Assembly (NCBI RefSeq): GCF_004000925.1
Contig: NZ_BIME01000002.1
Span: 310,001-374,000, forward strand
DNA from: Paenibacillus illinoisensis NBRC 15959
GTDB taxonomy: Bacteria > Bacillota > Bacilli > Paenibacillales > Paenibacillaceae
Direction: 5' to 3'
DNA length: 64,000 nt
This document shows, in pieces, positions 37,500-46,758 of the stretch. The position numbers and the translations under genes are program-made. The notes below the pieces were generated by a model. The model made no database searches. It saw only the letters and a list, made by a program, of their open reading frames with translations, and was not told the origin of the DNA. Position 1 is the stretch's first letter. Every line of letters begins with the position of its first letter.

Positions 37500-38396
37500 G
37501 TGTTCAACAAAAGTAAAAAGCAGATGAGTATTGAGAGAATCAGGGACTCCCAAGAGATATTTCGTTGCCCGTTATGCAGTAAACCGATGAAATTGATTCA
37601 CTTGCAGAGCTTAATCTGCATGAATCAGCATTGTTTCGATATTGCCAAGCAAGGATATATCAATCTATCCTCACGATCCATTAAGTCTAAGTATGATAGA
37701 CAAACCTTTGAAACAAGAAGAATAATTAGTCAGAGCGGGTTGTTTCATCCCTTGCAGGCTGCCGTAAGTGAAATAATGGTGAGTCAAAACAAGACCAAAG
37801 AACCAATACGTTTACTTGATGCAGGTTGCGGAGAAGGTTCTCATCTGAACAGCATACAAACCATTATTAATCAGAGAAAACGTAACCCTTTATTGGCCGT
37901 TGGGATCGATATCTCAAAAGAGGGGATCAGTCTTGCAGCAGCGGAATATTCAAATGTCATGTGGTGTGTTGCAGATATTGCAAACATCCCTCTGGTTAAC
38001 CAGCAATTCAATTTCATCATAAACATTTTATCCCCAGCCAATTATTCCGAATTCCAGAGATTGCTCTCAGATGATGGTTTGGTGATTAAAGTGGTTCCAG
38101 AGCAGCACTATCTAAAAGAAATAAGAGATATCCTCTATAAAGGAACAGGTAAACAGGTCTATTCCAATACACCTACAATTCGTTATTTTAACGAACGGTT
38201 CAATTTAATAGCGGTTGAAGACATTCAATATCAAGTTAGCCTAAGTGAGCACCTCATTCCACCTTTGCTTGGGATGACTCCGTTATCTTGGGGGGCTTCA
38301 CAAGAGTCCAGAGAACAGATTTTACGGATGGATCTGAGACAAATTACGATGGACTTTAAGATATTAGTAGGTATGAAGCCATCACAGAACAAGTAG
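37500..38396 (+). CDS. 23S rRNA (guanine-N1)-methyltransferase, RlmA/TlrB family
   Basis: A 298-residue methyltransferase of the RlmA family. The N-terminal zinc finger has ligands Cys23, Cys26, Cys40 and His44, followed by FDIAKQGYINLSS as in RlmA. The SAM-binding motif I is LLDAGCGEGSHL near 105, with later motifs VGIDISKEGI and FNFIINILSPANYSEF. Family members methylate the G745/G748 region of 23S rRNA helix 35, in the peptide exit tunnel. The Gram-positive RlmA(II)/TlrB type contributes to resistance to tylosin-like macrolides. It starts at GTG 37500 after AAGGGGTG. The attenuator leader in front strongly suggests induction by ribosome-targeting antibiotics. A terminator follows. Confidence 0.88.
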   Translation: MFNKSKKQMSIERIRDSQEIFRCPLCSKPMKLIHLQSLICMNQHCFDIAKQGYINLSSRSIKSKYDRQTFETRRIISQSGLFHPLQAAVSEIMVSQNKTKEPIRLLDAGCGEGSHLNSIQTIINQRKRNPLLAVGIDISKEGISLAAAEYSNVMWCVADIANIPLVNQQFNFIINILSPANYSEFQRLLSDDGLVIKVVPEQHYLKEIRDILYKGTGKQVYSNTPTIRYFNERFNLIAVEDIQYQVSLSEHLIPPLLGMTPLSWGASQESREQILRMDLRQITMDFKILVGMKPSQNK

Positions 38397-38437
38397 TTTG
38401 CATTTACGATTAACTAATACCAAAGTTTCTATCAAGG

Positions 38438-38468
38438 CAGCTGATCAATGGATCGGCTGTTTTTTTTG
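38438..38468 (+). terminator. Rho-independent terminator
   Basis: CAGCTGAT / ATCGGCTG (one G-U pair) with loop CAATGG, followed by eight Ts. Confidence 0.88.
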
Positions 38469-38538
38469 AGCGTTAATCCCAATATGTGGTACTATCATTG
38501 GATTACGAACATCTGAAATGGATCAAGGGGATGATAAG

Positions 38539-39159
38539 GTGGGCTCTAGGTTGATGCATTTGTTGATTTCAGATTTTGTGGGCAAGGAGCTGTCTATCAA
38601 ACAACGCGGGGATATGCTCCTTGGCGCCATAGCGCCAGATGCAAAATCTGAAAAAGGAGATACCCATTTTCTAGGGGATCAATTCAAGTATGGCGTCAAC
38701 AGGCGATGGGAGTACGGGCGTTTCATCAATAAATATAAGGAGCGTATTACTGAACCTTTCATGCTGGGTTACTTAACTCATTTGGTGGCGGATGAAGTTT
38801 GGGCAATGAAATCTTACTTTAGCGGATTGGAAGAGCGACTGATCAAGGAGCCTACACTGTACGATCGCTATCACCATGACTTTCGATTGTGCAATGCGAA
38901 GCTGAATGAGATGTTTATTTCTGAGGGACTATACGAAGCACTGAATTCCGCTGTGTACATACCAGTTATGGATGAACTTGATGAGAAGAATGTATTCGCA
39001 TTGAAAAAACAGGCGCTGGAGGACTTTAACTACCCAGTGGAACATGTCCAGCAGGAGTTGAGTGTTTTTTCATTAGACGAGATCTTGGCATACATGGAAC
39101 GCTCCGCCTATCGTGCCTTGGATGTATGTCGATCACAGCTAGCTACAATTCATACTTAA
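38539..39159 (+). CDS. Zinc-dependent phospholipase C family protein
   Basis: A 206-residue cytoplasmic protein of the zinc-dependent phospholipase C/S1-P1-like group common in Bacilli. It begins MGSRLMHLLISD and continues with GDMLLGAIAPDA and FMLGYLTHLVADEVW, where the conserved His and Asp residues would hold metal. No signal peptide is present, so it is not a classical exotoxin; the physiological substrate is unknown. GTG 38539 is chosen with AAGGGGAT about 7 bases upstream and gives the family's usual N-terminus. Confidence 0.75.
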   Translation: MGSRLMHLLISDFVGKELSIKQRGDMLLGAIAPDAKSEKGDTHFLGDQFKYGVNRRWEYGRFINKYKERITEPFMLGYLTHLVADEVWAMKSYFSGLEERLIKEPTLYDRYHHDFRLCNAKLNEMFISEGLYEALNSAVYIPVMDELDEKNVFALKKQALEDFNYPVEHVQQELSVFSLDEILAYMERSAYRALDVCRSQLATIHT

Positions 39160-39229
39160 ATGAACCTCTATGCTCTTTTAGACAAGCGGATAAGCATACT
39201 GGCTTTCTTATGGAAAAGGAGAATAAAAG

Positions 39230-39691
39230 ATGTCTATAACATTTAAGAAATCGACCTTAGAAGATATTGAAGCATTGCTTCTTCTTCAAAAAGAAGCGTT
39301 TCAAAAGGATTTGGAAAAGTACGAAGACTTTGAATCTAATCCGGCATGTGAAACCTATGAAAAATTAGCTGAAAATATTAGAAAATATCAACACTTTACC
39401 ATTTTAGAGGAAAAAACAATTATAGGTGCGATTGAGGTAAGAGGCAACGATGAGCGCATGCACATTGATAAGGTGTTCATTTCTCCTTCTAATCAGAGTA
39501 AGGGCGTAGGTACTGCAGCAATTCAATTTGTGGAATCACAATTTCCGAATACAAAATTATGGACCTTATATACACCGCATTTAAGCTTTCGTAATCATTA
39601 CTTTTACGAAAAGTTTGGGTACCAAAAGACTAAAGAGGTTCAGCTTACTCAAAAGCTGATTTTATTCAAATACGAGAAACGAATAGAGTAA
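39230..39691 (+). CDS. GNAT-family N-acetyltransferase
   Basis: A 153-residue GNAT acetyltransferase. Motif A is HIDKVFISPSNQSKGVGTAA, including the acetyl-CoA pyrophosphate loop Q-S-K-G-V-G-T-A, and motif B is in FRNHYFYEKFGYQKTKE. The ribosome binding site is AAAAGGAG. The acceptor is unknown. It is a single gene. Confidence 0.88.
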   Translation: MSITFKKSTLEDIEALLLLQKEAFQKDLEKYEDFESNPACETYEKLAENIRKYQHFTILEEKTIIGAIEVRGNDERMHIDKVFISPSNQSKGVGTAAIQFVESQFPNTKLWTLYTPHLSFRNHYFYEKFGYQKTKEVQLTQKLILFKYEKRIE

Positions 39692-39852
39692 TTCTGAAAA
39701 AATAGTTCGTTATTTTGAGGAAAAAGGCTTATTGTTCCGTCGGATATCGATGAAACTCAATATCGCATTTCGCTAAATCTCATTCATCCCATACCGCCTT
39801 ACTATGATAGAATGAATGCAGTTTGGATGATGGATAAGCGGAGGATAGAAGT

Positions 39853-40800
39853 ATGAATAAAACGGAGCGGCATCTTGCAATTACCCTTGAGTTACAGCGC
39901 AGCAAAACGCTAAGGGCAGAAGATCTGGCTTCCCGGTTTGAGACAAGTGTACGAACGATATATCGGGATATGCAAGCACTAAGCGAAGCTGGGGTGCCAA
40001 TAATAGGAGCACCTGGTCAGGGTTACTCTCTAATGGAAGGATATTTTCTCCCCCCAGTTAGCTTTACAGCCGAAGAAGCCGTAGCCCTGCTCATGGGGGC
40101 AGATTTTATTGAACAGAGATTGGATCATACATACGCACATGAAGCCAAATCGGCTCAACGTAAAATTGAAGCTATTTTACCAGAATCCGTTCGAGATGAA
40201 TCTTCACGTGTTCGGGAAACCATGCGACTCCTTCATGGAAGTGATCCCTTAACTGGGGAGACGGTTAAAACGTACCTTATGCAAATACGTAGCGCCATTT
40301 TGGAAAAGCACAAGATTCGTTTTATGTACCGTAAAAAAATGCCGGGGCCAGACGGGAATCGAAGCAATCTCCGGGAGGTTTCTCCATATGGATTATCCCT
40401 TTTGCATGAACATTGGGTTTTAATCGCACACTGCGATATGCGACAAGACATTCGTCATTTCCGACTGTCCCGAATGACGGAACTTCACGTATTGAAGGAT
40501 CGCTTTCTTTTACCGGATGGTTTTGACCTAAGCAAATATCGGCCGTCTGATGATCGGAATGTACGGGTATTGATTAGGGCAAACCCTGAAATAGCAGACA
40601 AGATTATAGAGGGAGTCAACTTCTATATTGAAACCATAGAGGATCATGTGGACGGTGTGAATTTTCATTTTCGTGTCCGGCATACGGAAGAACTATTGCA
40701 TCATTTGCTTGGCTGGGGTGGGGATATTCAAGTGATTGAGCCGGAGTCTCTGCGCTTGCGAATTCAAGAAGCTGCGAAAAATATCTTAAAACACTACTGA
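39853..40800 (+). CDS. YafY-type HTH and WYL-domain transcriptional regulator
   Basis: A 315-residue regulator. The N-terminal DeoR-like winged helix-turn-helix (MNKTERHLAITLELQRSKTL, then SRFETSVRTIYRDMQALSEA) is followed by a WYL ligand-binding domain (about 140-225; RFMYRKK, SPYGLSLLHEHWVLIAHC, FRLSRMTEL) and a WCX-like C-terminal extension. It precedes the DinB and EVE-domain genes but is separated from them by a terminator, so it may regulate them. Confidence 0.9.
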   Translation: MNKTERHLAITLELQRSKTLRAEDLASRFETSVRTIYRDMQALSEAGVPIIGAPGQGYSLMEGYFLPPVSFTAEEAVALLMGADFIEQRLDHTYAHEAKSAQRKIEAILPESVRDESSRVRETMRLLHGSDPLTGETVKTYLMQIRSAILEKHKIRFMYRKKMPGPDGNRSNLREVSPYGLSLLHEHWVLIAHCDMRQDIRHFRLSRMTELHVLKDRFLLPDGFDLSKYRPSDDRNVRVLIRANPEIADKIIEGVNFYIETIEDHVDGVNFHFRVRHTEELLHHLLGWGGDIQVIEPESLRLRIQEAAKNILKHY

Positions 40801-40827
40801 CATACCCCTGTCAGTAGTGTTTTTTTA
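40789..40827 (+). terminator. Terminator overlapping the YafY stop codon
   Basis: ACACTACTGACA and TGTCAGTAGTGT form a 12-bp perfect stem with loop TACCCC, followed by seven Ts. The 5' arm includes the TGA stop codon. Confidence 0.92.
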
Positions 40828-40868
40828 TACTTTGATTATATCTAAGATGAAAAGGGGTTGCTGGAAGG

Positions 40869-41426
40869 ATGAAAAACACACTTCATGTATTAAAATCTTT
40901 TGAAAATGTGGTAGAGAGGTATTTGGCTGAATTGAAACAGCTTGATATGGAGCAATTACATAGAAAGACGAATGAGGAGGAATGGTCCATAGGACAGATG
41001 TATATGCATTTGATTCAATCAGCGCTCTTTATGCACCTGCCTAATATAAAACAATGTTTGGTTCACAGCGAACCATCGGTACATTCGAATAAGGGAAAAA
41101 CGGAGCTGGGGGAAAGCGTGTTCGAGCAAGAACAATTTCCGGCCATTCGAGTTAAAGTCCCTGCTTCACCGCAATACACTCCGAAGTCACCGGAGAACAA
41201 GGAGCAGCTGGTTGAAGGGCTGCATCAAGTCATTGAAGAAATGAGAGACATGGAAGCTGTTTTACGTCCATCGGCAGCAACGGATAAAGTTATTCACCCA
41301 AGACTTGGGGCACTGGATGCCCAGGAATGGTTTTTATTGATTGAAATGCATTACAGACATCACTTTTTGCAACTGAATCGTTTGAAGATGGAATTAGGCA
41401 TTGGGCAGAGAGAAGGGGAAATCTAA
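40869..41426 (+). CDS. DinB-family protein
   Basis: A 185-residue helical-bundle protein of the DinB/YfiT group. His-containing helices MYMHLIQSALF and EMHYRHHFLQLNRLKM supply the usual metal-binding triad, and EEWSIGQMYMHL is the typical first helix. Members act as thiol-dependent transferases or hydrolases, and substrates are mostly unknown. It overlaps the next gene by one base (TAATG), so the two are translationally coupled. Confidence 0.85.
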   Translation: MKNTLHVLKSFENVVERYLAELKQLDMEQLHRKTNEEEWSIGQMYMHLIQSALFMHLPNIKQCLVHSEPSVHSNKGKTELGESVFEQEQFPAIRVKVPASPQYTPKSPENKEQLVEGLHQVIEEMRDMEAVLRPSAATDKVIHPRLGALDAQEWFLLIEMHYRHHFLQLNRLKMELGIGQREGEI

Positions 41427-41884
41427 TGTCGGTTATAACAAATCAGACAAGCAGATATTGGATTGGCGTTGTTTCTGCTTCTCATGTCCATACAGCCGTA
41501 GAAGGCGGATTTGCACAGTTGTGTCACGGCAAGGCAGTATCACTGCGTCTGATGTCCCCAGGTGATTGGCTGATATACTATTCTCCGCGCACAGACATGT
41601 CGACAGGGAAGCCGCTCCAGGCATTTACCGCTATTGGCCAGGTGAAGGACAGCCCAGTCTATAAATATCAGATGACGGAATCATTTGTACCCTTCCGCCG
41701 GGATATCCGTTATGTTCCGTGTCGGGAAGTAAAGATTGCCTCTCTATTAAACGAACTCGACTTTACACGCGGAAATCGAAATTGGGGATTACCATTCCGC
41801 AAAGGACATTTTGAAATTGGAGCCAAAGATTTCATGACAATCGCTGCCTCCATGATTGATCATGAAGACTTTCAAATTTGTTAG
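41426..41884 (+). CDS. EVE-domain (UPF0310) protein
   Basis: A 152-residue protein with an EVE/PUA-like fold: YWIGVVSASHVHTAVEGGFA, then LMSPGDWLIYYSPR and a final NWGLPFRKGHFEI. EVE domains of the YTH/PUA superfamily bind modified bases in DNA or RNA; those of the UPF0310 group are small stand-alone proteins of unknown role. The start codon overlaps the DinB stop, indicating one operon. Confidence 0.85.
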   Translation: MSVITNQTSRYWIGVVSASHVHTAVEGGFAQLCHGKAVSLRLMSPGDWLIYYSPRTDMSTGKPLQAFTAIGQVKDSPVYKYQMTESFVPFRRDIRYVPCREVKIASLLNELDFTRGNRNWGLPFRKGHFEIGAKDFMTIAASMIDHEDFQIC

Positions 41885-41899
41885 CAATGCAGCTCAATT

Positions 41900-42751
41900 C
41901 TATTTAAAGTATTGCTTGCGAAATTGCAGCGGAGAAGAGCCGAATTCCTGTTTGAAGCAGGACGAAAAATACGGGGAATAACGGAAACCCACTTCCTCGG
42001 CGACCCGGTCAATGGACCAATCGGTTGTGACCAGGAGACGTTTGGCCCGCTCCAGCCGAAACTGCTGCAAATAATCGGATGGCGTACATCCGTATCTCGA
42101 CTTCATGCATCGTACAATATAGTTTGGATGAAAGTGCAGGGCGGTCGCGAGGGCTTCATTCGTTATTTTCTCACGGTAGTTAGCTTGAAGGTAAGCTACT
42201 GTCCGTTCAGCCAACCGGGAAGCCACCGAATCTGTTCGGCCGAAACATTCTTCTTCAAGCAAGCTGAGCAGTTCTCCGAGAAGCTGCTGTTCCTGCCAAA
42301 AGGAAAGCGTAGACGGCTGGGTGAGCAGCTGTTCTACCATACCGAACACCGTACGTGAGTCAGTCAAATGCATGTATTTTGGCAATCGCAGCGTGTAAGG
42401 GTTAATAAACGGCCTGGTTGTGTAAGGAGATGTATTGTTCTCCACTTCCACTGCCACTGCCACTAATGCATCCCGTCTTGGTGCATGCTCAAAGTGAACC
42501 CAGTAAAAAACGGTATCCTGATCGCAAGGTCGGATCGGATAATGTTCTCCATCAGGCAGCAGGAGCAGCATGTCTCCCTCGGTTAATGTCCATTGTGATC
42601 CATTCTCGCCGATGTACATCTCTCCGCGGACAAGGATCAGCAGATCATACGCCCCGATGTTGCTGCGATGGGGATGCTGGTCCCCGCTTTTATACTCTGT
42701 CAGGCCCGATCCCAAATAGTAGGGGAGTGGGGGCATATGAAGTTCAATCAT
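41900..42751 (-). CDS. AraC-family regulator of the arabinoside locus
   Basis: A 283-residue AraC-type regulator. The N-terminal cupin sugar-sensing domain (about 10-150, with GEMYIGENGSQWTLTEGDML) is followed by the double helix-turn-helix (REKITNEALATALHFHPNYI ... VGFRYSPYFSSCFKQEFGSS). It is divergent from the GH127 gene across a 141-bp control region, so it probably activates arabinoside use when its sugar ligand binds. ATG 42751 follows GGGTGAAG. Confidence 0.92.
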   Translation of the reverse strand: MIELHMPPLPYYLGSGLTEYKSGDQHPHRSNIGAYDLLILVRGEMYIGENGSQWTLTEGDMLLLLPDGEHYPIRPCDQDTVFYWVHFEHAPRRDALVAVAVEVENNTSPYTTRPFINPYTLRLPKYMHLTDSRTVFGMVEQLLTQPSTLSFWQEQQLLGELLSLLEEECFGRTDSVASRLAERTVAYLQANYREKITNEALATALHFHPNYIVRCMKSRYGCTPSDYLQQFRLERAKRLLVTTDWSIDRVAEEVGFRYSPYFSSCFKQEFGSSPLQFRKQYFK

Positions 42752-42892
42752 GGTGTCTTCACCCAGGACATTCGCATCCTTTCGCTTGTGTCATATTTTA
42801 TAGAAAATGGTTCATTCCATTCCTATTAAGTCGGTTATACCAAGCATATAATTGAGTTCGTAAAGAGTCAATTAATATAGGAGGTACTACTG

Positions 42893-44836
42893 ATGCAGAC
42901 AACAAAGGTTCATATCCGGGACTCATTTTGGGAGGATTATTCCGCACTGGTACGTCAAACCGTCATACCCTATCAATGGGAGGCATTGAATGATCGTATC
43001 GAAGGGGCGGAACCCAGTTACGCCATTCGCAATTTCCGAATTGCTGCCGGTCTGGAACAGGGAGAATTCGGCGGATGGGTGTTTCAGGATAGCGATTTAT
43101 ATAAATGGTTGGAAGCGGTTGCTTATTCGCTGCGGAGTCATCCTGATTCCGAATTGGAGGACACCGCAGATGGGGCAATCGACCTCATCGGACAGGCTCA
43201 GCGGGATGACGGATATATCAATACTTATTTTACAATCAAGGAACCGGGCAAAGAGTGGACAAACCTGTATGAAGCCCATGAACTGTACTGTGCCGGACAC
43301 CTGATCGAAGCTGCGGTGGCTTACGCTGATGCAACGGGCAAACGTAAGCTGCTGGACATTGCATGCCGTTTCGCTGACTTAATCGACAATCTCTTCGGTA
43401 CGGGAGAGAACCAGAAACGGGCATACTGCGGGCACCAGGAGATTGAACTGGCTCTCGTCAAGTTATATCATGCAACCGGTGAGGAACGTTATTTGAATCT
43501 TAGCCAATATTTCATTGATGAGCGGGGCAGCAGCCCAAGTTATTTCATCCAGGAATGGGAACGGGGAGGCAGAACAAACATCTGGTCGCACGGTTCACCG
43601 AACTTGGAAATGTACCAATCCCATCTTCCGGTACGGGAACAGACAGCAGCCGTTGGACACGCCGTACGTGCCGTTTACATGTATACGGCCATGGCCGATC
43701 TCGCCCGTTTGACGAAGGATGAGAGCTTGCGAGCAGCGTGCGAACGGCTGTGGGCCAATACAACTCGCAAACAGATGTACATTACGGGAGGCATCGGCGC
43801 GACACATTTGGGCGAGGCATTCACTTTCGATTATGATCTGCCGAATGACGCGGTGTACGCGGAAACTTGCGCATCCATCGGACTGATCTTCTGGGCGCGC
43901 CGCATGCTTCGTCTGGAGGCGAAGAGTGAGTATGCGGACGTGATGGAACGTGCGCTGTACAACAACGTGCTTGGCAGCATGTCCAAGGACGGCAAACACT
44001 TTTTCTATGTCAACCCGCTTGAGGTATGGCCAGAGGCCAGCATGCGCAATCCGGACAAGCATCATGTGAAACCGGTCCGTCAGAAGTGGTTCGGCTGTTC
44101 CTGCTGCCCGCCAAACGTCGCGCGATTGCTCAGCTCGCTGAACGATTATATTTATGATGTCTCTACGGAAGGGAACACGGTTCATGTTCATTTATACATT
44201 GGCAGTACGGTAGAATTTACGTCTGCCGATGGCAGGACAGTCAAGCTGAGTCAACATTCGGAGCTTCCTTGGAATGGAAAAATCAACTTCAATATCTCGC
44301 TTGCTCCAGACAGTTCAGATGGTGCTGCATTCACACTCGCGTTGCGAGTTCCAAACTGGTTCCAGAGTGGGCAGCCAGTTTTGCGAGTGAATGGGGAAGA
44401 GCAGGCATATACATTGAACAATGGTTATGCTCAGATCCAACGACTTTGGTCGGAAGGAGATTCATTAGAGTGGTTACTGCCATTTGAAACGCACTTGATA
44501 GAAGCTCATCCGCAGATTCGAGCTGATGCAGGCAAAGCAGCCATTCAGCGCGGACCACTTGTATATTGCGTGGAAGAGGCGGATAACGGAGCGCCGCTGG
44601 CTTCATTATCCATTGCCGAAGCAGCGAACTTAACGGAGCGCGATGCACCGGAATTACTTGGCGGATGCGTTGTTGTCGAGGGCGACGGACTGACTACGGA
44701 TGGGTCAGCATGGACAGAAGATCAACTGTACCAAGCGATTCGCAAACCTCGCATTCCGGTACGTTTTACCGCCATTCCTTATTATCTGTGGGGGAACCGT
44801 GAACCGGGTGAAATGAGCGTCTGGCTGCGCAGCTGA
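42893..44836 (+). CDS. Beta-L-arabinofuranosidase, family GH127
   Basis: A 647-residue cytoplasmic GH127 enzyme (formerly DUF1680). By comparison with Bifidobacterium HypBA1 the key residues are present: Glu308 (acid/base) in HLGEAF, Glu324 and Cys326 in YAETCASIG, and Cys404/Cys405 in GCSCCPPNVA. These build the Zn-thiolate site in which a cysteine is the nucleophile. The (alpha/alpha)6 barrel covers about 1-430 and beta sandwiches follow. It would release L-arabinose from beta-linked arabinosides of plant glycoproteins or side chains imported by the adjacent transporter. The ribosome binding site is TAGGAGG. The AraC gene is divergent and the YesMN pair follows 160 bases later. Confidence 0.93.
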   Translation: MQTTKVHIRDSFWEDYSALVRQTVIPYQWEALNDRIEGAEPSYAIRNFRIAAGLEQGEFGGWVFQDSDLYKWLEAVAYSLRSHPDSELEDTADGAIDLIGQAQRDDGYINTYFTIKEPGKEWTNLYEAHELYCAGHLIEAAVAYADATGKRKLLDIACRFADLIDNLFGTGENQKRAYCGHQEIELALVKLYHATGEERYLNLSQYFIDERGSSPSYFIQEWERGGRTNIWSHGSPNLEMYQSHLPVREQTAAVGHAVRAVYMYTAMADLARLTKDESLRAACERLWANTTRKQMYITGGIGATHLGEAFTFDYDLPNDAVYAETCASIGLIFWARRMLRLEAKSEYADVMERALYNNVLGSMSKDGKHFFYVNPLEVWPEASMRNPDKHHVKPVRQKWFGCSCCPPNVARLLSSLNDYIYDVSTEGNTVHVHLYIGSTVEFTSADGRTVKLSQHSELPWNGKINFNISLAPDSSDGAAFTLALRVPNWFQSGQPVLRVNGEEQAYTLNNGYAQIQRLWSEGDSLEWLLPFETHLIEAHPQIRADAGKAAIQRGPLVYCVEEADNGAPLASLSIAEAANLTERDAPELLGGCVVVEGDGLTTDGSAWTEDQLYQAIRKPRIPVRFTAIPYYLWGNREPGEMSVWLRS

Positions 44837-44927
44837 AGCGTGGGTCATCGAAGCAGCTCCACTGTTTGAAGAGGTTGAATGGCACCTGAACATAACGCGT
44901 GGTTTCAATATTGGCAGGACAGAAGGT

Positions 44928-44956
44928 CCCTCGTATATTACCCGAGGGACTTCCGC
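44928..44956 (+). other. Strong hairpin between GH127 and the kinase gene
   Basis: GGTCCCTCG and CGAGGGACTTCC form an 8-9 bp GC-rich stem around TATATTACC, not followed by a T run. It may act as an attenuator or a processing site separating GH127 from the regulatory genes. Confidence 0.5.
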
Positions 44957-44997
44957 CATGTCTGGCCTTCTCGAAACCCGGAAGCGGAGATGAATGC

Positions 44998-46758
44998 ATG
45001 AAACCAGAACATGTACGAAGATCCCGTATCGAACGAATTACGCTCAAAAACCGAATTCTTTTCCTTTTTGCGGCAGTAGCCCTCATTCCTTTTCTTTTAT
45101 CCTGCTATCTATCCTACCGAACAATCCATTCCATTTTGACGACGAAATTGCAATCCGGGATCCAAAGTAACCTGAAACAGGTGACACTTTCCTTGGAAAA
45201 CACTCTCAGCAACCTGAACCATGTGTCTCAGCAGCTCGCCTTCGAGGGAAGCATTGGTAAACAGCTGGAGCAGCTCATGCTTGCGGATCAACCATATGAC
45301 CGCAGTTATTTGACCGACCAGATCAAAAATCAGCTGAACCTGATTGCGTTTACCAATCCCAATATTGGGTTATCGATGTACTATTTTCGTGAAGACGACA
45401 CCTATCTCTTTGAAACTATGGGGGTGAAGGACTCATTCGATCCGGAGAAATTGCCGATCATGGCGAGTTATTACGGAATCACGTATTTCGGGCCTCATAT
45501 CAGTAACGACAGGTTCAACGATCAATATGTTCTTTCCGCGCTCCGAAAGGTGGATCTGCCCGAACGGGAGGATGCCTATGTATACATTGAAACCGGGTTT
45601 AATCTGACACAGAGCATTCTCGATCTGGATGATGTCAGTAAAAACACGGCCCACCTCATTTTGGATAATCACGGACGCATCTCTTACAGTGAGTTAAGGG
45701 ACGCTTTCCCTGAGAACGCAAATTTCCCGGTTTCCGGCCAGCTCTCCGAACCTTCTACAACGTCAGGAATCGCTTCGGGCTATTATTGGTACCAGCAATA
45801 CAGCAACCAGGGATGGAGCGTTGTGTCGCTCGTATCCAAGGCAGATTATGATCAGGAGAAAAACCGCTGGATCATGCAGATGGTTCTGTTAACCGTGTTA
45901 TTCGCGGCAGTCAGCTTGGCCATCGGCTGGTTGTTGTGGAAAATGGTATATCGGCCGTTATCCCAATTCCACCGGGAAATGAAGCTGATGCTGAACAGCA
46001 ACTTCAACGTGGTCGACGCGAACTCGCGCATACCTGAATTTGAAATGCTGCTGACACAATTTGGACGAATGAAGTCCCACATTGCAAGGTTATATTCCGA
46101 AGTAGAGTTAAAGGAGAAGCGCAGGGCAGACCTGGAAATTGAAAAGCTGCTCTACCAGATCAATCCGCATTTTCTGATGAATACGCTCGATACTGCGCAC
46201 TGGCTGGCGGTCATGAATGGACAGGAGGAGATCGACCGGCTGGTTACTTCGCTGAACAAGCTGCTGTATTATAATTTGCGCATGGGCGGACAGAGCTCAA
46301 CCATACGGGAGGAGATTGATTCGCTCAAGCAGTATCTGATCCTGCAGCAGATTCGCTATAATTTTCAATTCGATGTTGGCATTCATATTGATGACAAGCT
46401 GCTTAACGTGCCCGTGCCGAGGTTTATTTTGCAGCCGCTCGTTGAAAATTCGCTGTACCATGGGCTGGATGACAAAGGAAGAATCGAAGTTGAAGTAAGC
46501 AGGCACAACGACCGGCTTGAAATTTCGATCAGAGACAACGGCAGGGGAATCTCCGAAGAAAAGATCAAAGCGCTGCTGGAACAAGAACAGGCCGAGCGTC
46601 ATCGGGTCGGAATGGGGATTGGCATGAATTATGTCAAGCGTATGCTGGAGTCTTATTATGAAGGCCAAGCCAGTATGAACGTATCCAGCGAACCGGGGCA
46701 AGGAACCTGGATCGTCATTGAGCTGCCAATTCACTGTGAAGGAGAGGAAAAATCATGA
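44998..46758 (+). CDS. Sensor histidine kinase (YesM family) of the arabinoside locus
   Basis: A 586-residue sensor kinase: N-terminal membrane helix (RILFLFAAVALIPFLLSCYL), an extracellular Cache-like region of about 250 residues, a second helix (QMVLLTVLFAAVSLAIGWLL), a HAMP segment, the His_kinase block LLYQINPHFLMNTLDTAHW and an HATPase_c domain with DNGRGIS and GMGIGMNYVKRM. ATG 44998 was chosen with GCGGAGA upstream; longer readings from 44899 lack a ribosome binding site. Its stop overlaps the regulator start by four bases. Confidence 0.92.
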   Translation: MKPEHVRRSRIERITLKNRILFLFAAVALIPFLLSCYLSYRTIHSILTTKLQSGIQSNLKQVTLSLENTLSNLNHVSQQLAFEGSIGKQLEQLMLADQPYDRSYLTDQIKNQLNLIAFTNPNIGLSMYYFREDDTYLFETMGVKDSFDPEKLPIMASYYGITYFGPHISNDRFNDQYVLSALRKVDLPEREDAYVYIETGFNLTQSILDLDDVSKNTAHLILDNHGRISYSELRDAFPENANFPVSGQLSEPSTTSGIASGYYWYQQYSNQGWSVVSLVSKADYDQEKNRWIMQMVLLTVLFAAVSLAIGWLLWKMVYRPLSQFHREMKLMLNSNFNVVDANSRIPEFEMLLTQFGRMKSHIARLYSEVELKEKRRADLEIEKLLYQINPHFLMNTLDTAHWLAVMNGQEEIDRLVTSLNKLLYYNLRMGGQSSTIREEIDSLKQYLILQQIRYNFQFDVGIHIDDKLLNVPVPRFILQPLVENSLYHGLDDKGRIEVEVSRHNDRLEISIRDNGRGISEEKIKALLEQEQAERHRVGMGIGMNYVKRMLESYYEGQASMNVSSEPGQGTWIVIELPIHCEGEEKS

